DNA of 64,000 nt from Faecalicatena contorta. GTDB lineage: Bacteria > Bacillota > Clostridia > Lachnospirales > Lachnospiraceae. The notes under the pieces were generated by a model, which ran no database searches, had not been told where the DNA came from, and saw only the letters and a program-made list of their open reading frames with translations. The stretch lies in NCBI RefSeq assembly GCF_039521745.1, contig NZ_BAAACT010000175.1. One strand, given 5' to 3'. Shown here one piece after another: positions 1 through 8,404 of the stretch (positions are counted from its first letter, which is position 1; each line of letters begins with the position of its first letter). Made by a program: the position numbers and the translations under genes.

Positions 1-176
1 GTATGTGCATCAATAAATCCCGGGAAAAGGTACTTGCCCCTGACGTCTTCTATCTCGGCGTCCCTGAATTCCAGATTTTCACCGACTGCCAGAATCTTTT
101 CGCCTTTTACCAGGATATCCAGCTTCTTTTGTCCTTCGCCGCTGACGATGATTCCGCCTTTAAACAAACGTTTCAT
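1..176 (-). CDS. hyuA: Dihydropyrimidinase/hydantoinase-like amidohydrolase, N-terminus only (partial)
   Basis: Only the first 58-59 codons are present; the gene runs off the left edge of the window. The translation begins MKRLFKGGIIVSGEGQ and reaches the metal-binding strand PGFIDAHT, the usual N-terminal beta-sandwich and first metal ligand region of cyclic amidohydrolases (dihydropyrimidinase, D-hydantoinase). An AAGGA ribosome binding site lies just before the ATG. It sits directly downstream of ygfK on the same strand. In Escherichia coli the hyuA, ygfK and ssnA genes share one cluster with ygeW, ygeX and ygeY, which supports the assignment. The likely role is opening a cyclic ureide intermediate in purine breakdown. 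The substrate cannot be read from this fragment. Confidence 0.82.
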   Translation of the reverse strand, partial: MKRLFKGGIIVSGEGQKKLDILVKGEKILAVGENLEFRDAEIEDVRGKYLFPGFIDAH

Positions 177-296
177 AACCATTCCTTCTTTCTGTCTGTG
201 CAGGGGCGCTTATTGCCCCTGCCTGCTGTCCAGTTGCTTTTCTTTTTGACCTGCCGCTCTTGACTGCCGTACCTCCTCCTTTTATGCTGTGCTCTT

Positions 297-3290
297 TTAT
301 CCCAGGAGGTAAGGATAATCTTTAACTACTGTTTCAATCAGCTGCTGCAGTCCCTCCGGCAGCTTTGTCTCTTCTCCCTTTGTCCAGGTAAAGGTATCCC
401 CCAGGTATCTTACCCTGCATACTGCCTCGTCTCTGTCCACTACCACAAATCCCTGGTTTTTGCTGTCTTCCATATCTTTTTCTCCGGCAAAGAGTGTGAA
501 CTTATCCAGGTAAGGGGCGCTCTCATATGGGCAGAAGCTCTTGCAGTTACCGCACTCATTGCACATATAGTCTATATGGATAATCTGATGTTTTGCCATA
601 CCCGGCACCCGGATGGCGATGTTTGCACGGTTTGGACATACTTCCACACAGTTTTCGCAGATGCTGGAGCATCCCAGGCAGCGCTCTGTCTCTGCCTTTC
701 CGTTCTCCATATCCCGCAGGATACCGCGGCGGCTGTAAACCTTAGCCTCGTCCGCCTGCCTGTCGAAATCTTTCGCAAGGCTCCGTCCGATCACTGCTTC
801 TGCCGCCTTCCTGCCGTCTCTTATGCCCTCTACTACCGTTGCCGGGCCGCCCAGGCCGTCTCCGATTACATAGACGCCTTCCAGATTAGTCTCGCAGGTT
901 TCCGCGTTAACCAGAGCTTTCCCACGTTCATTTACATGGATTCCGTTCGCCTCGTACAGCTCTGTCGGAACTTTTTCGCCCACGGCGGCTATCACGGTAT
1001 CTGCCAAAACTTCCCGGATCTCTTCGGTCTCAATCACACTTCTTCTGCCGGAATCATCGAAATCCCCCAGCTTCATCACCCTGCAGATCAGTCTGCCGTC
1101 CTCCTGCCTGACCGGAGCTAACAGTTCTTTGAATTCCACGCCGTCCTCGACAGCCAGCAGCAGTTCCTCTTCATCCGCCGGCATATAGCGTTTGGTTCTT
1201 CTGTAGACCAGAGAAACCGTCTCGACGCCTTTGGTTCGTTTTGCGGCTCTGGCCGTATCCATCGCGGTGTTTCCCCCGCCGATGACAACCACATGTTTCC
1301 CGATGTCCAGGCTGCCTTTCTTTTCTTTAAACGCTCCGAGGAACTCCAGCGCATTCATTGTCCCGCCGGCTTCCAGTTTCAGAGTGCCCGCTTTGTATGC
1401 GCCCACTGCAAATATGACCGCTCCATACCCCTGCTCTTTTAACTGCCGCGCGCTTTCTACTTTTGTGTTGTATTGAATATCAACCCCAGCTGCCTTAAGA
1501 ATTTCTGCGTCTTTGTCAATGGAGCTTCCCGGGATTCTGAATTCCGGGATCACGTGGCGTACCACTCCGCCCAGGGAGCCGGTCTGCTCAAAAAGGGTAA
1601 CTTCCATGCCGCCGCGTCTCAGGAAATATGCTGCCGCCATGCCTGCAGGGCCGCCTCCGATGACGGCTGCTTTCCCTTTCTCCGTCAGAGGCTTTGGCGT
1701 TACATCTGCCAGCCAGTCCTCATAGCCATTTTCTGCGGCCTCCAGCTTCATAGCCCGGATATGTACAGGTTCGTCGTAGAAGTTTCTGGTACATTTGCTC
1801 ATGCAGTTATGTGCACAGATCGTTCCGGTAATAAACGGCAGCGGGTTCTTCTCTGTAATGACCTTCATTGCCTCCTCATATTTTCCGGCATTCACAAGCA
1901 TCAGGTATGTGGTGATATCCTGGCTGATCGGACAGCCTTCCTTACACGGCGCCACGAAACAGTCCAAAAGCGGTACTTCCTTGTTCATCTTGCGGGATGG
2001 GAGCGGTTTGACCGCCTTCACGTGATGGGGACTCACTATTGCAGCTTCTGCCAGCGCTTTTGATCCTTCTATGCTTACACCTTCAAATACAGCGCCCTCT
2101 GTCTCCAGGATACGGGCGATCTGGCACATTCTCTGGTATCCGCCTGGCTTCAGCAGTGTAGTCGCAACGGTAACCGGCCAGATACCTGCATCCACGATGC
2201 CCTTTATATTGTAAAAATCGGCTCCTCCGGAAAAGGAAATCCTGAGTTTGCCGCCGAACTCTTCCGCCAGCTTTGCGGCCAGCGAGATGGAAAGCGGATA
2301 CAGGGATTTTCCGGACATATACATTTCTTCGCTCGGAAGCTCGTTCTGTTTGACATCTACGGGGAACGTGTTGGTAATCTTCACGCCGAATTCCAGGTTG
2401 CGCTCCTCACACACTTTCATCAGCCTGGTGAGCATCGGCACGGCATCCTTGTACTGCAGGTCATCCTTGAAGTGGAAGTCCCCGAATGCCACATAATCAT
2501 ATCCCATCTCATCCATGGTCTTTCTGGCAAATTCGTATCCTAATAAGGTAGGATTACATTTGATAAAGGTATGGAAGCCCTTTTCCGTGATCAGGTACAT
2601 TGCAATTTTTTCAATCTCCTGCGGAGGACATCCGTGCAGTGTGGAGATCGTGACGGAGTTGCAGATCTCTGATGAGATACTCTCAATATCTTCCTCTGTC
2701 ACTTTTTGGAATCTGTCCGCATGCTCCAGGAGATATGCTTTGCAATCCCTGAAGATTTCAGAATCTCCGGCATCCTTCATGGTGTTCAGGAAACGGTCTA
2801 TCTTTGGAGACTGTATCCCCTCCAGGTCATATCCCACGCTAATGTTAAACTGGAATCCGTCCATGCTGCCAAGCTCAAACTCCTTTGCCATCACCTTGAG
2901 CAGGAACCACGCCTTTATGTATTCTTCCATTGCCTGCGGCACGTAGAGTTCTGTAGACCACTCACAGTTATAACATTCATCGTCAGCCTTGATGCACGGC
3001 TTGCTCACACATGCCGACAATTCGGCGCCGTCCATCACCTGCACGGTCTTCAGTTCAAAGAAACGGCTTCCGGTATAATAAGCGGCCGCAATATTCTGCG
3101 CCAGCTGCGTGTGCGGACCGGCTGCCGGGCCCACCGGAGTCTCCAGCGGGCGTCCGAAAATCGTCCTGTTATATCTGGAATCGGCCTGATAGGGCGCATG
3201 CTCGCCAAATACAGTGCCCGACTTCTCACGCTCCGTCATCATCCAATCTACTAAATGCCCGAAAGACATCGGGGTCATAATATCACTCAT
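297..3290 (-). CDS. ygfK: YgfK, iron-sulfur flavoprotein of the purine catabolism cluster
   Basis: A 997-residue multidomain oxidoreductase, close to the usual YgfK length of about 1030. Residues 1-430 form a dihydroorotate-dehydrogenase-like barrel region. Cysteines around 444-500 (CKEGCP, CAHNCMSKC) match the iron-sulfur domain seen before GltD/dihydropyrimidine dehydrogenase flavin domains. An FAD-binding motif VIGGGPAGMAAA is at about 543-554, followed by an NAD(P)H-binding motif VVIGGGNTAMD. Two 4Fe-4S ferredoxin motifs close the protein (CLGCSSICENC, CNECGNCKSFCP). The architecture resembles PreT/PreA, so it probably moves electrons to or from a purine-derived ring; its name as a selenate reductase subunit is historical. 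The start was placed at the ATG behind TAGGAGGT; an in-frame ATG 31 codons upstream would translate a palindromic repeat and has no ribosome binding site. Confidence 0.9.
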   Translation of the reverse strand: MSDIMTPMSFGHLVDWMMTEREKSGTVFGEHAPYQADSRYNRTIFGRPLETPVGPAAGPHTQLAQNIAAAYYTGSRFFELKTVQVMDGAELSACVSKPCIKADDECYNCEWSTELYVPQAMEEYIKAWFLLKVMAKEFELGSMDGFQFNISVGYDLEGIQSPKIDRFLNTMKDAGDSEIFRDCKAYLLEHADRFQKVTEEDIESISSEICNSVTISTLHGCPPQEIEKIAMYLITEKGFHTFIKCNPTLLGYEFARKTMDEMGYDYVAFGDFHFKDDLQYKDAVPMLTRLMKVCEERNLEFGVKITNTFPVDVKQNELPSEEMYMSGKSLYPLSISLAAKLAEEFGGKLRISFSGGADFYNIKGIVDAGIWPVTVATTLLKPGGYQRMCQIARILETEGAVFEGVSIEGSKALAEAAIVSPHHVKAVKPLPSRKMNKEVPLLDCFVAPCKEGCPISQDITTYLMLVNAGKYEEAMKVITEKNPLPFITGTICAHNCMSKCTRNFYDEPVHIRAMKLEAAENGYEDWLADVTPKPLTEKGKAAVIGGGPAGMAAAYFLRRGGMEVTLFEQTGSLGGVVRHVIPEFRIPGSSIDKDAEILKAAGVDIQYNTKVESARQLKEQGYGAVIFAVGAYKAGTLKLEAGGTMNALEFLGAFKEKKGSLDIGKHVVVIGGGNTAMDTARAAKRTKGVETVSLVYRRTKRYMPADEEELLLAVEDGVEFKELLAPVRQEDGRLICRVMKLGDFDDSGRRSVIETEEIREVLADTVIAAVGEKVPTELYEANGIHVNERGKALVNAETCETNLEGVYVIGDGLGGPATVVEGIRDGRKAAEAVIGRSLAKDFDRQADEAKVYSRRGILRDMENGKAETERCLGCSSICENCVEVCPNRANIAIRVPGMAKHQIIHIDYMCNECGNCKSFCPYESAPYLDKFTLFAGEKDMEDSKNQGFVVVDRDEAVCRVRYLGDTFTWTKGEETKLPEGLQQLIETVVKDYPYLLG

Positions 3291-3332
3291 TTGCGTAAAC
3301 CTCCTATATAATCTGAATATTCTGTAAATGAT

Positions 3333-3380
3333 GTGCAAGGGGGTCAGACCCCTCTGCAGAGGGGTCTGACCCCCTTGCAC
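3333..3380. repeat. 48-bp perfect palindrome with GGGGTC core, copy 1
   Basis: A perfect 48-bp inverted repeat centred on CTGCAG, built from GTGCAAGGGGGTCAGACCCC and its complement. It lies between the ssnA stop and the ygfK start. A second, identical copy is at 8316-8363, and a shorter GGGGTCAGACCCC palindrome lies inside the alpha-mannosidase gene at 47844-47870. Palindromes with this core are known as REP-like elements in several bacteria, sometimes with Y1 transposases; no such transposase is in this window. Confidence 0.95.
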
Positions 3381-3393
3381 CACTTTGCCGCTT

Positions 3394-4725
3394 TTACTTG
3401 TTAATCCGTCCCCAAAGTTCTGCCGCCGCTTGTCTGCAGTCCGCCATCACCTTTGCTTCGTCTATATGCTGCAATTCTCTGTCCTTCATCAGGACTTTCC
3501 CGTTAGCCACTGTAGTTACTACATTCCGTCCGTTCATGCCAAACAGGATATGCCCGTTGCAGTTGTCTGCTCCGAAGGGGGTCAGCGGATCGTAATCTAC
3601 GATAATAACATCCCCTGCCGCGCCCGCTTCCAGAATACCAAGTTTCTGGTCAAAGTATCTGCCTGCAATCTGAGCGTTGCCGTCAAAGAGCATCTGCGGT
3701 ACCTCGCCCCATGCCGCCGCCGCATCGCACAGGTGGTGTTTGTGCAAAACATTGGCTACTTTATAGGACTCCGTCATGTCGTGGGTATATCCGTCCGTCC
3801 CTAGACCGGTCAGGATGCCTCTGTGCACCAGCTCCATCGTCGGCGGGCAGCCGCAGGCGTTGCCCATATTAGATTCAGGATTATGTACGACCATAGTGTT
3901 TGTGGCTTTAATCAGCTCCATCTCATGTCCGTTAATATATATGCAATGGCCCAATAAGGTCTTCTCCCCCAGGATATTCCAGTCCATCAGCCTGTCAACG
4001 ATACGCTTTCCATAGTGCTTCAGGCAGTGGTGCAGATCCTCGATCCCTTCGGCCACATGGATATGGTAGCCCACACCTTCCGGCTTATTGGCTGCCGCCA
4101 GTTCCATGGTTTCATCTGATATGGTAAACTGTGCGTGCATTCCCATCATTCCGGCTATCATCCCACTTCCGTCCTGCTGGGCATAGCGGATAAATTCGGC
4201 ATTTTCCATCACAGATTCCCTTGCCTTCTCCCTGCCGTCCCGGTCGGATATCTCATAGCACAGACAGGAACGCACCCCTGTCTCCTTAGCTGCTTTTTCT
4301 ATATGGAATAAGGACTCCCGGATTGATCCAAAGCTGGCATGGTGGTCAAATATGGTTGTCACTCCGTTCTTAATACAATCAATATACGTAGCCATAGCGC
4401 TCAAATATGTATCCTGCAGTGTGAGATTCCTGTCTATAGTCCACCACATGCCGTCCAGAATATCCAGAAATCCCTTCGGGTCATATCCCTTTACAGAAAG
4501 CCCTCTTGCAAAGGCACTGTAAATATGTTCGTGAGCATTAATAAATGCCGGCATAATTACTTTTCCTCCGGCATCAATAAACTCCGCCTCCGGATATGCC
4601 GCTCTGACTTCACCTGAGGCTCCCACCTTTTGGATGGTGCTTCCCTCGATCGCCACAGCGCCGTTTTCCAGATACGGATTCTTCTCGTCACGCGTGATTA
4701 CCCTGCCGTTTCCTAAAATAAGCAT
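3394..4725 (-). CDS. ssnA: SsnA-type amidohydrolase/chlorohydrolase
   Basis: A 443-residue amidohydrolase of the TRZ/ATZ branch. The N-terminal metal motif is H65-E-H67 (INAHEHIYS). Further metal and substrate residues appear in HIHVAEG, LGHCIYI and GTDGYTHDM, in the order expected for a metal-dependent aminohydrolase barrel. Length and sequence fit SsnA, found beside ygfK in purine-catabolic clusters. It probably hydrolyses or deaminates a purine-derived intermediate; the exact substrate is unsettled and cannot be deduced here. It is the first gene of the leftward ssnA-ygfK-hyuA run, with a promoter at about 4905-4933. A 103-bp gap with a perfect palindrome separates it from ygfK. Confidence 0.88.
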   Translation of the reverse strand: MLILGNGRVITRDEKNPYLENGAVAIEGSTIQKVGASGEVRAAYPEAEFIDAGGKVIMPAFINAHEHIYSAFARGLSVKGYDPKGFLDILDGMWWTIDRNLTLQDTYLSAMATYIDCIKNGVTTIFDHHASFGSIRESLFHIEKAAKETGVRSCLCYEISDRDGREKARESVMENAEFIRYAQQDGSGMIAGMMGMHAQFTISDETMELAAANKPEGVGYHIHVAEGIEDLHHCLKHYGKRIVDRLMDWNILGEKTLLGHCIYINGHEMELIKATNTMVVHNPESNMGNACGCPPTMELVHRGILTGLGTDGYTHDMTESYKVANVLHKHHLCDAAAAWGEVPQMLFDGNAQIAGRYFDQKLGILEAGAAGDVIIVDYDPLTPFGADNCNGHILFGMNGRNVVTTVANGKVLMKDRELQHIDEAKVMADCRQAAAELWGRINK

Positions 4726-4795
4726 ACTATTCGTCTCCTTTTCTTAATGAAATGTTCTAAAGGTTTCCGGTGCGTGTCACCGCGTATACAAATTC

Positions 4796-4820
4796 TACAA
4801 GGGGGTTAGTTTCCTTGCAC
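4796..4820. repeat. Possible degraded copy of the 48-bp palindrome
   Basis: TACAAGGGGG followed by TTAGTTTCCTTGCAC resembles the ends of the perfect palindromes at 3333-3380 and 8316-8363, but the core has decayed. It lies in the 351-bp gap between the divergent ssnA and regulator genes. Confidence 0.35.
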
Positions 4821-4904
4821 GTCGCACTATATTTTGTATATCCTTTTGTAAAAACAGGCCTTTCTTTTTCGCACAGATTTTTAAGGACTGCTTTTGTTGT
4901 ATAT

Positions 4905-4933
4905 AGAATACCATTTATATAAGATAATTGCAA
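4905..4933 (-). promoter_or_regulatory. Predicted promoter of ssnA-ygfK-hyuA
   Basis: Reading leftward: TTGCAA (4928-4933), a 17-bp spacer, then TATTCT (4905-4910). The -35 box lies 26 bp from the centre of the palindrome at 4952-4966. Confidence 0.5.
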
Positions 4934-4951
4934 TACAGAATCTCAAAAAAA

Positions 4952-4966
4952 TTTAGGTAACCTAAA
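4952..4966. promoter_or_regulatory. Palindromic operator TTTAGGTAACCTAAA between divergent promoters
   Basis: A perfect 15-bp palindrome centred at 4959. It is exactly midway between the -35 boxes of the two predicted divergent promoters (edges at 4933 and 4985, 26 bp each way). That would put its centre near -61 to both start sites, the position typical of an activator. The natural candidate to bind it is the YheO-type regulator encoded immediately to the right. Confidence 0.6.
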
Positions 4967-4984
4967 AAATTTTTAGAAAAAGTA

Positions 4985-5012
4985 TTGATTTAATTTTTTT
5001 TTATGCTATGAT
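4985..5012 (+). promoter_or_regulatory. Predicted promoter of the regulator-ygeXYW operon
   Basis: TTGATT (4985-4990), a 16-bp T-rich spacer, then TATGAT (5007-5012). The -10 box overlaps the most upstream in-frame ATG (5008) of the following gene, so translation must start further downstream. Confidence 0.55.
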
Positions 5013-5076
5013 GAGTTTAGAAGCAAAAAGTTTTCGGGATAATTTCCCATACTCACACGCGAAAGGAATGGTAACT

Positions 5077-5724
5077 TTGAGCCAGAAATTAGACTTATTA
5101 AAGCAGATCGCCCACGGCCTTGCCGTACAGTTTGGCAGTTCCTGTGAGATTGTTATCCACGATCTGAGAAAGAAAGAACTGGACAGCTCCATTGTCTATA
5201 TCGAGAATGGGCATGTATCCAACAGAAAGCTTGGCGACGGTCCATCCAGCGTGGTTCTGGAGACACTGAGCCGGAAGCCGTCACAGATACAGGACCGTCT
5301 TTCCTATCTCACCAAGACAGAAGACGGTAGGATTCTCAAATCCAGCACCATGTATATCAGGGATGATGATGACAGCATCGCTTACATATTTTCTCTCAAC
5401 TATGACATCACCTCACTGCTCACTGTCGAATCTGCCATCCATTCATTAATCAGCACGGAACCAAAAAAGGAACAGGAAACCGATAACAACCAGCCGCAAA
5501 AAATCACCCACAATGTAAACGAGCTGCTGGACACCCTGATCGAACAGGCGCTTGCACTCGTTGGCAAACCGGTTGCTATCATGAATAAGGATGACAAAGT
5601 CGCAGTCGTTCAGTACCTGAACAACGCCGGCGCATTTCTGATCACTAAATCCGGAGACAAAATTGCTTCTCTTTTGGGAATTTCAAAATTCACACTTTAT
5701 AGTTACATGGACGCAGGCAAATAG
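5077..5724 (+). CDS. YheO/DauR-type transcriptional regulator (PAS plus HTH)
   Basis: About 215 residues. The N-terminal half matches the YheO-like PAS domain (QFGSSCEIVIHDL, then SIVYIENGHVSNR). The C-terminus carries a DauR/YheO-type helix-turn-helix (IASLLGISKFTLYSYMDAG). Such regulators commonly sit at the head of amino acid, arginine or purine degradation operons. In-frame starts exist at 5008 (ATG), 5068 (ATG) and 5077 (TTG). The first lies in the -10 box and the second directly abuts AAAGGA. TTG at 5077 has proper spacing and gives the normal N-terminus, so it is preferred. The gene is co-directional with ygeX (17-bp gap) and probably controls both divergent operons through the palindrome at 4952-4966. 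Confidence 0.85.
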   Translation: MSQKLDLLKQIAHGLAVQFGSSCEIVIHDLRKKELDSSIVYIENGHVSNRKLGDGPSSVVLETLSRKPSQIQDRLSYLTKTEDGRILKSSTMYIRDDDDSIAYIFSLNYDITSLLTVESAIHSLISTEPKKEQETDNNQPQKITHNVNELLDTLIEQALALVGKPVAIMNKDDKVAVVQYLNNAGAFLITKSGDKIASLLGISKFTLYSYMDAGK

Positions 5725-5741
5725 ATAGGAGGTTTTCACAC

Positions 5742-6947
5742 ATGGAATCAATCAAATGGGCAGTGAACCATATGCCTAAAACAGACGATGCACAACTGAA
5801 GGTTATGGCGCTTAGCGAGGTCGAAAAAGCAAGGGCCTTTCATGAAAGCTTTCCGCAGTACAGCATCACCCCGCTTGCCAGGCTGGATAAGATGGCCGAA
5901 CGGCTGGGCTTGAAGGAAGTATACGTAAAGGATGAATCTTACCGGTTTGGCCTCAATGCTTTCAAGGTACTGGGCGGCTCATTCGCAATGGCGCGTTATA
6001 TCGCCAAACAGGTTGGTAAGGATGTTTCTGAGCTTCCTTATCAGGTGCTGACTTCCGAAGAACTGAAAAAGGAATTCGGCCAGGCAACCTTCTTCACGGC
6101 TACAGACGGCAACCACGGACGCGGCGTTGCGTGGGCAGCCAATAAGCTGGGGCAGAAAGCCGTCGTGCTGATGCCCAAGGGCACCACACAGACCCGCCTC
6201 AATAATATTCTCGCTGAAGGCGCACAGGCGACGATCGAGGAATATAACTATGATGAGTGTGTACGCATGGCCGCAGACATGGCATCGAAGACTGATAACG
6301 GCATTATGGTGCAGGATACTGCATGGGACGGCTACGAAGAGATTCCGGCCTGGATCATGCAGGGATACGGGACCATGGCAATGGAGGCAAATGAACAGCT
6401 GAAGGAATACGGCTGCGGCAGACCAACCCACGTATTTATCCAGGCAGGCGTGGGATCTCTTGCAGGAGCTGTGCAGGGATATTTTGCCAACCGTTATCCG
6501 GAGAATCCGCCGAAAGTAATCGTTGTGGAGGCCAAAGCCGCTGCCTGCCTCTACAAGGGCGCTGCCCTGGGGGACGGAAGCATCCAGATCGTGGATGGGG
6601 ATATGGTGACAATCATGGCTGGGCTGGCCTGCGGAGAACCGAACACGATCTCCTGGGATATCCTGAAGAACCATGTGGATACATTTATCGCAGCGCCTGA
6701 CTGGGTAGCCGCTAAAGGCATGCGTATGCTGGCGGCGCCGGTAAAGGGAGACGCACCTGTTACTTCCGGGGAATCCGGAGCTGCACCGTTCGGTGCGCTG
6801 GCGTGCATCATGTGTATGGATGAATATAAAGACTTAAGAGAGCATCTTGGACTGAACGAAGAGTCCAGAGTCTTGCTCTTCTCCACCGAAGGAGATACAG
6901 ATCCGCAGAGATACGAATCCATCGTGTGGGGCGGAAATGACCGTTAA
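5742..6947 (+). CDS. ygeX: Diaminopropionate ammonia-lyase-type PLP enzyme
   Basis: A 401-residue PLP fold-type II lyase, like E. coli YgeX (about 398). The likely PLP-binding lysine is K75 in RFGLNAFKVLGGS. The phosphate/substrate loop is TDGNHGRGVAW, and the C-terminus keeps SGESGAAPFGAL. The family converts 2,3-diaminopropionate to pyruvate and two ammonia. In purine clusters it is thought to act on a diaminopropionate-like fragment of the opened ring. The ribosome binding site is AGGAGG. It is the first enzyme gene after the regulator, followed 45 bp later by ygeY. Confidence 0.93.
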   Translation: MESIKWAVNHMPKTDDAQLKVMALSEVEKARAFHESFPQYSITPLARLDKMAERLGLKEVYVKDESYRFGLNAFKVLGGSFAMARYIAKQVGKDVSELPYQVLTSEELKKEFGQATFFTATDGNHGRGVAWAANKLGQKAVVLMPKGTTQTRLNNILAEGAQATIEEYNYDECVRMAADMASKTDNGIMVQDTAWDGYEEIPAWIMQGYGTMAMEANEQLKEYGCGRPTHVFIQAGVGSLAGAVQGYFANRYPENPPKVIVVEAKAAACLYKGAALGDGSIQIVDGDMVTIMAGLACGEPNTISWDILKNHVDTFIAAPDWVAAKGMRMLAAPVKGDAPVTSGESGAAPFGALACIMCMDEYKDLREHLGLNEESRVLLFSTEGDTDPQRYESIVWGGNDR

Positions 6948-6992
6948 ACTAAGCAATTTCAATATTATAAATTCTAAAAAGGAGAAGTAATC

Positions 6993-8303
6993 ATGGATTT
7001 TAACAAAATCAAAGAAGCTGCACAAGGTTATCAGGCTGACATGACCAAATTTTTGAGGGACATTGTAAAATTCCCGGGCGAGAGCTGTGATGAGAAAGCG
7101 CACATCCAACGTATCGCCGAAGAGATGAGAAGCCTGGGGTTTGACAAGGTGGAAATCGATCCCCAGGGAAATGTTCTTGGCTACATGGGAACAGGTGAAA
7201 AGATCATAGGATTTGACGCCCACATCGACACTGTAGGTATCGGGAATATCGAGAACTGGACTTTCGATCCATACGAAGGATATGAAAACGACGAAGAGAT
7301 CGGCGGCCGCGGTGTATCCGACCAGTGCGGCGGTATTGTCTCTGCAGTATACGGGGCAAAGATTATGAAAGACCTGGGACTGCTGAGCGACAAATACACC
7401 GTTCTCGTAACCGGAACTGTCCAGGAGGAAGACTGTGACGGTCTCTGCTGGCAGTATATTATCAATGAAGATAAGGTTCGCCCGGAATTCGTTGTATCGA
7501 CAGAGCCGACAGACGGCGGAATCTACCGCGGGCAGCGAGGACGCATGGAGATCCGTGTGGATGTCAAAGGCGTCTCCTGCCACGGTTCTGCACCGGAGCG
7601 CGGTGACAATGCAATCTATAAGATGGCCGATATCCTGCAGGATATCCGTGCGTTAAATGAAAATGATGCTGCGGAAGGCACCGAGATCAAAGGCCTCGTC
7701 AAGATGCTGGATGAGAAGTTCAATCCGGAATGGAAAGAAGCACGTTTCCTGGGCAGAGGAACTGTCACAACATCTGAGATCTTCTTTACCTCTCCCAGCC
7801 GCTGTGCAGTGGCCGACTCCTGTTCCGTATCTTTGGACCGCCGCATGACAGCAGGCGAGACTTGGGAGAGCTGCCTGGATGAGATCCGCGCACTTCCAAG
7901 CGTGAAAAAATATGGTGATGACGTAAAAGTTTCCATGTATAACTATGACAGGCCCTCCTACACAGGTCTAACCTATCCGATCGAGTGCTATTTCCCGACA
8001 TGGGTAATCCCGGAGGATCACGCAGTAACAAAAGCACTCGAAGAAGCATACACCAGCCTCTACGGCGACACCAGAATCGGAACCGCAGAGACGGAGGCAA
8101 TGAGAAAAGCCCGCCCGTTAACCGACAAATGGACCTTCTCGACAAACGGCGTATCCATCATGGGAAGAAATGGAATCCCGTGCATCGGATTTGGACCTGG
8201 CGCAGAGGCACAGGCTCATGCTCCAAACGAGAAAACATGGAAAGCTGATTTGGTCGTATGTGCTGCTGTATACGCTGCACTGCCGACATTATATTGCAAA
8301 TAA
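6993..8303 (+). CDS. ygeY: YgeY, M20-family metallohydrolase
   Basis: A 436-residue M20 peptidase/deacylase-type zinc hydrolase. The first metal motif is H77-I-D79 (GFDAHIDTVG). A second metal region, GRGVSDQCGG, is followed by the catalytic VQEEDCDG and the dimerisation-domain HGSAPERGDNA. YgeY occurs with ygeX and ygeW in purine-catabolic clusters. It probably cleaves an amide or ureido bond of a linear intermediate; the exact substrate is not established from sequence. The start follows AAAGGAGAAG. A 48-bp palindrome lies between its stop and ygeW. Confidence 0.9.
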   Translation: MDFNKIKEAAQGYQADMTKFLRDIVKFPGESCDEKAHIQRIAEEMRSLGFDKVEIDPQGNVLGYMGTGEKIIGFDAHIDTVGIGNIENWTFDPYEGYENDEEIGGRGVSDQCGGIVSAVYGAKIMKDLGLLSDKYTVLVTGTVQEEDCDGLCWQYIINEDKVRPEFVVSTEPTDGGIYRGQRGRMEIRVDVKGVSCHGSAPERGDNAIYKMADILQDIRALNENDAAEGTEIKGLVKMLDEKFNPEWKEARFLGRGTVTTSEIFFTSPSRCAVADSCSVSLDRRMTAGETWESCLDEIRALPSVKKYGDDVKVSMYNYDRPSYTGLTYPIECYFPTWVIPEDHAVTKALEEAYTSLYGDTRIGTAETEAMRKARPLTDKWTFSTNGVSIMGRNGIPCIGFGPGAEAQAHAPNEKTWKADLVVCAAVYAALPTLYCK

Positions 8304-8315
8304 TTTAACAAACTG

Positions 8316-8363
8316 GTGCAAGGGGGTCAGACCCCTCTGCAGAGGGGTCTGACCCCCTTGCAC
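8316..8363. repeat. 48-bp perfect palindrome with GGGGTC core, copy 2
   Basis: Identical over all 48 bases to the element at 3333-3380. It lies in the ygeY-ygeW gap inside one predicted transcript. As RNA it would fold into a 24-bp stem, which could uncouple expression of the flanking genes. Confidence 0.95.
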
Positions 8364-8404
8364 ACCATATTCAGAATATTCACAAAATTTAGGAGGATTT
8401 TACG

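Noticed and set aside
3291..3383. N-terminal extension of ygfK to an ATG at 3383
   Set aside because: It would translate the 48-bp palindrome, lacks a ribosome binding site, and the ATG at 3290 has an ideal AGGAGG and matches the family start.
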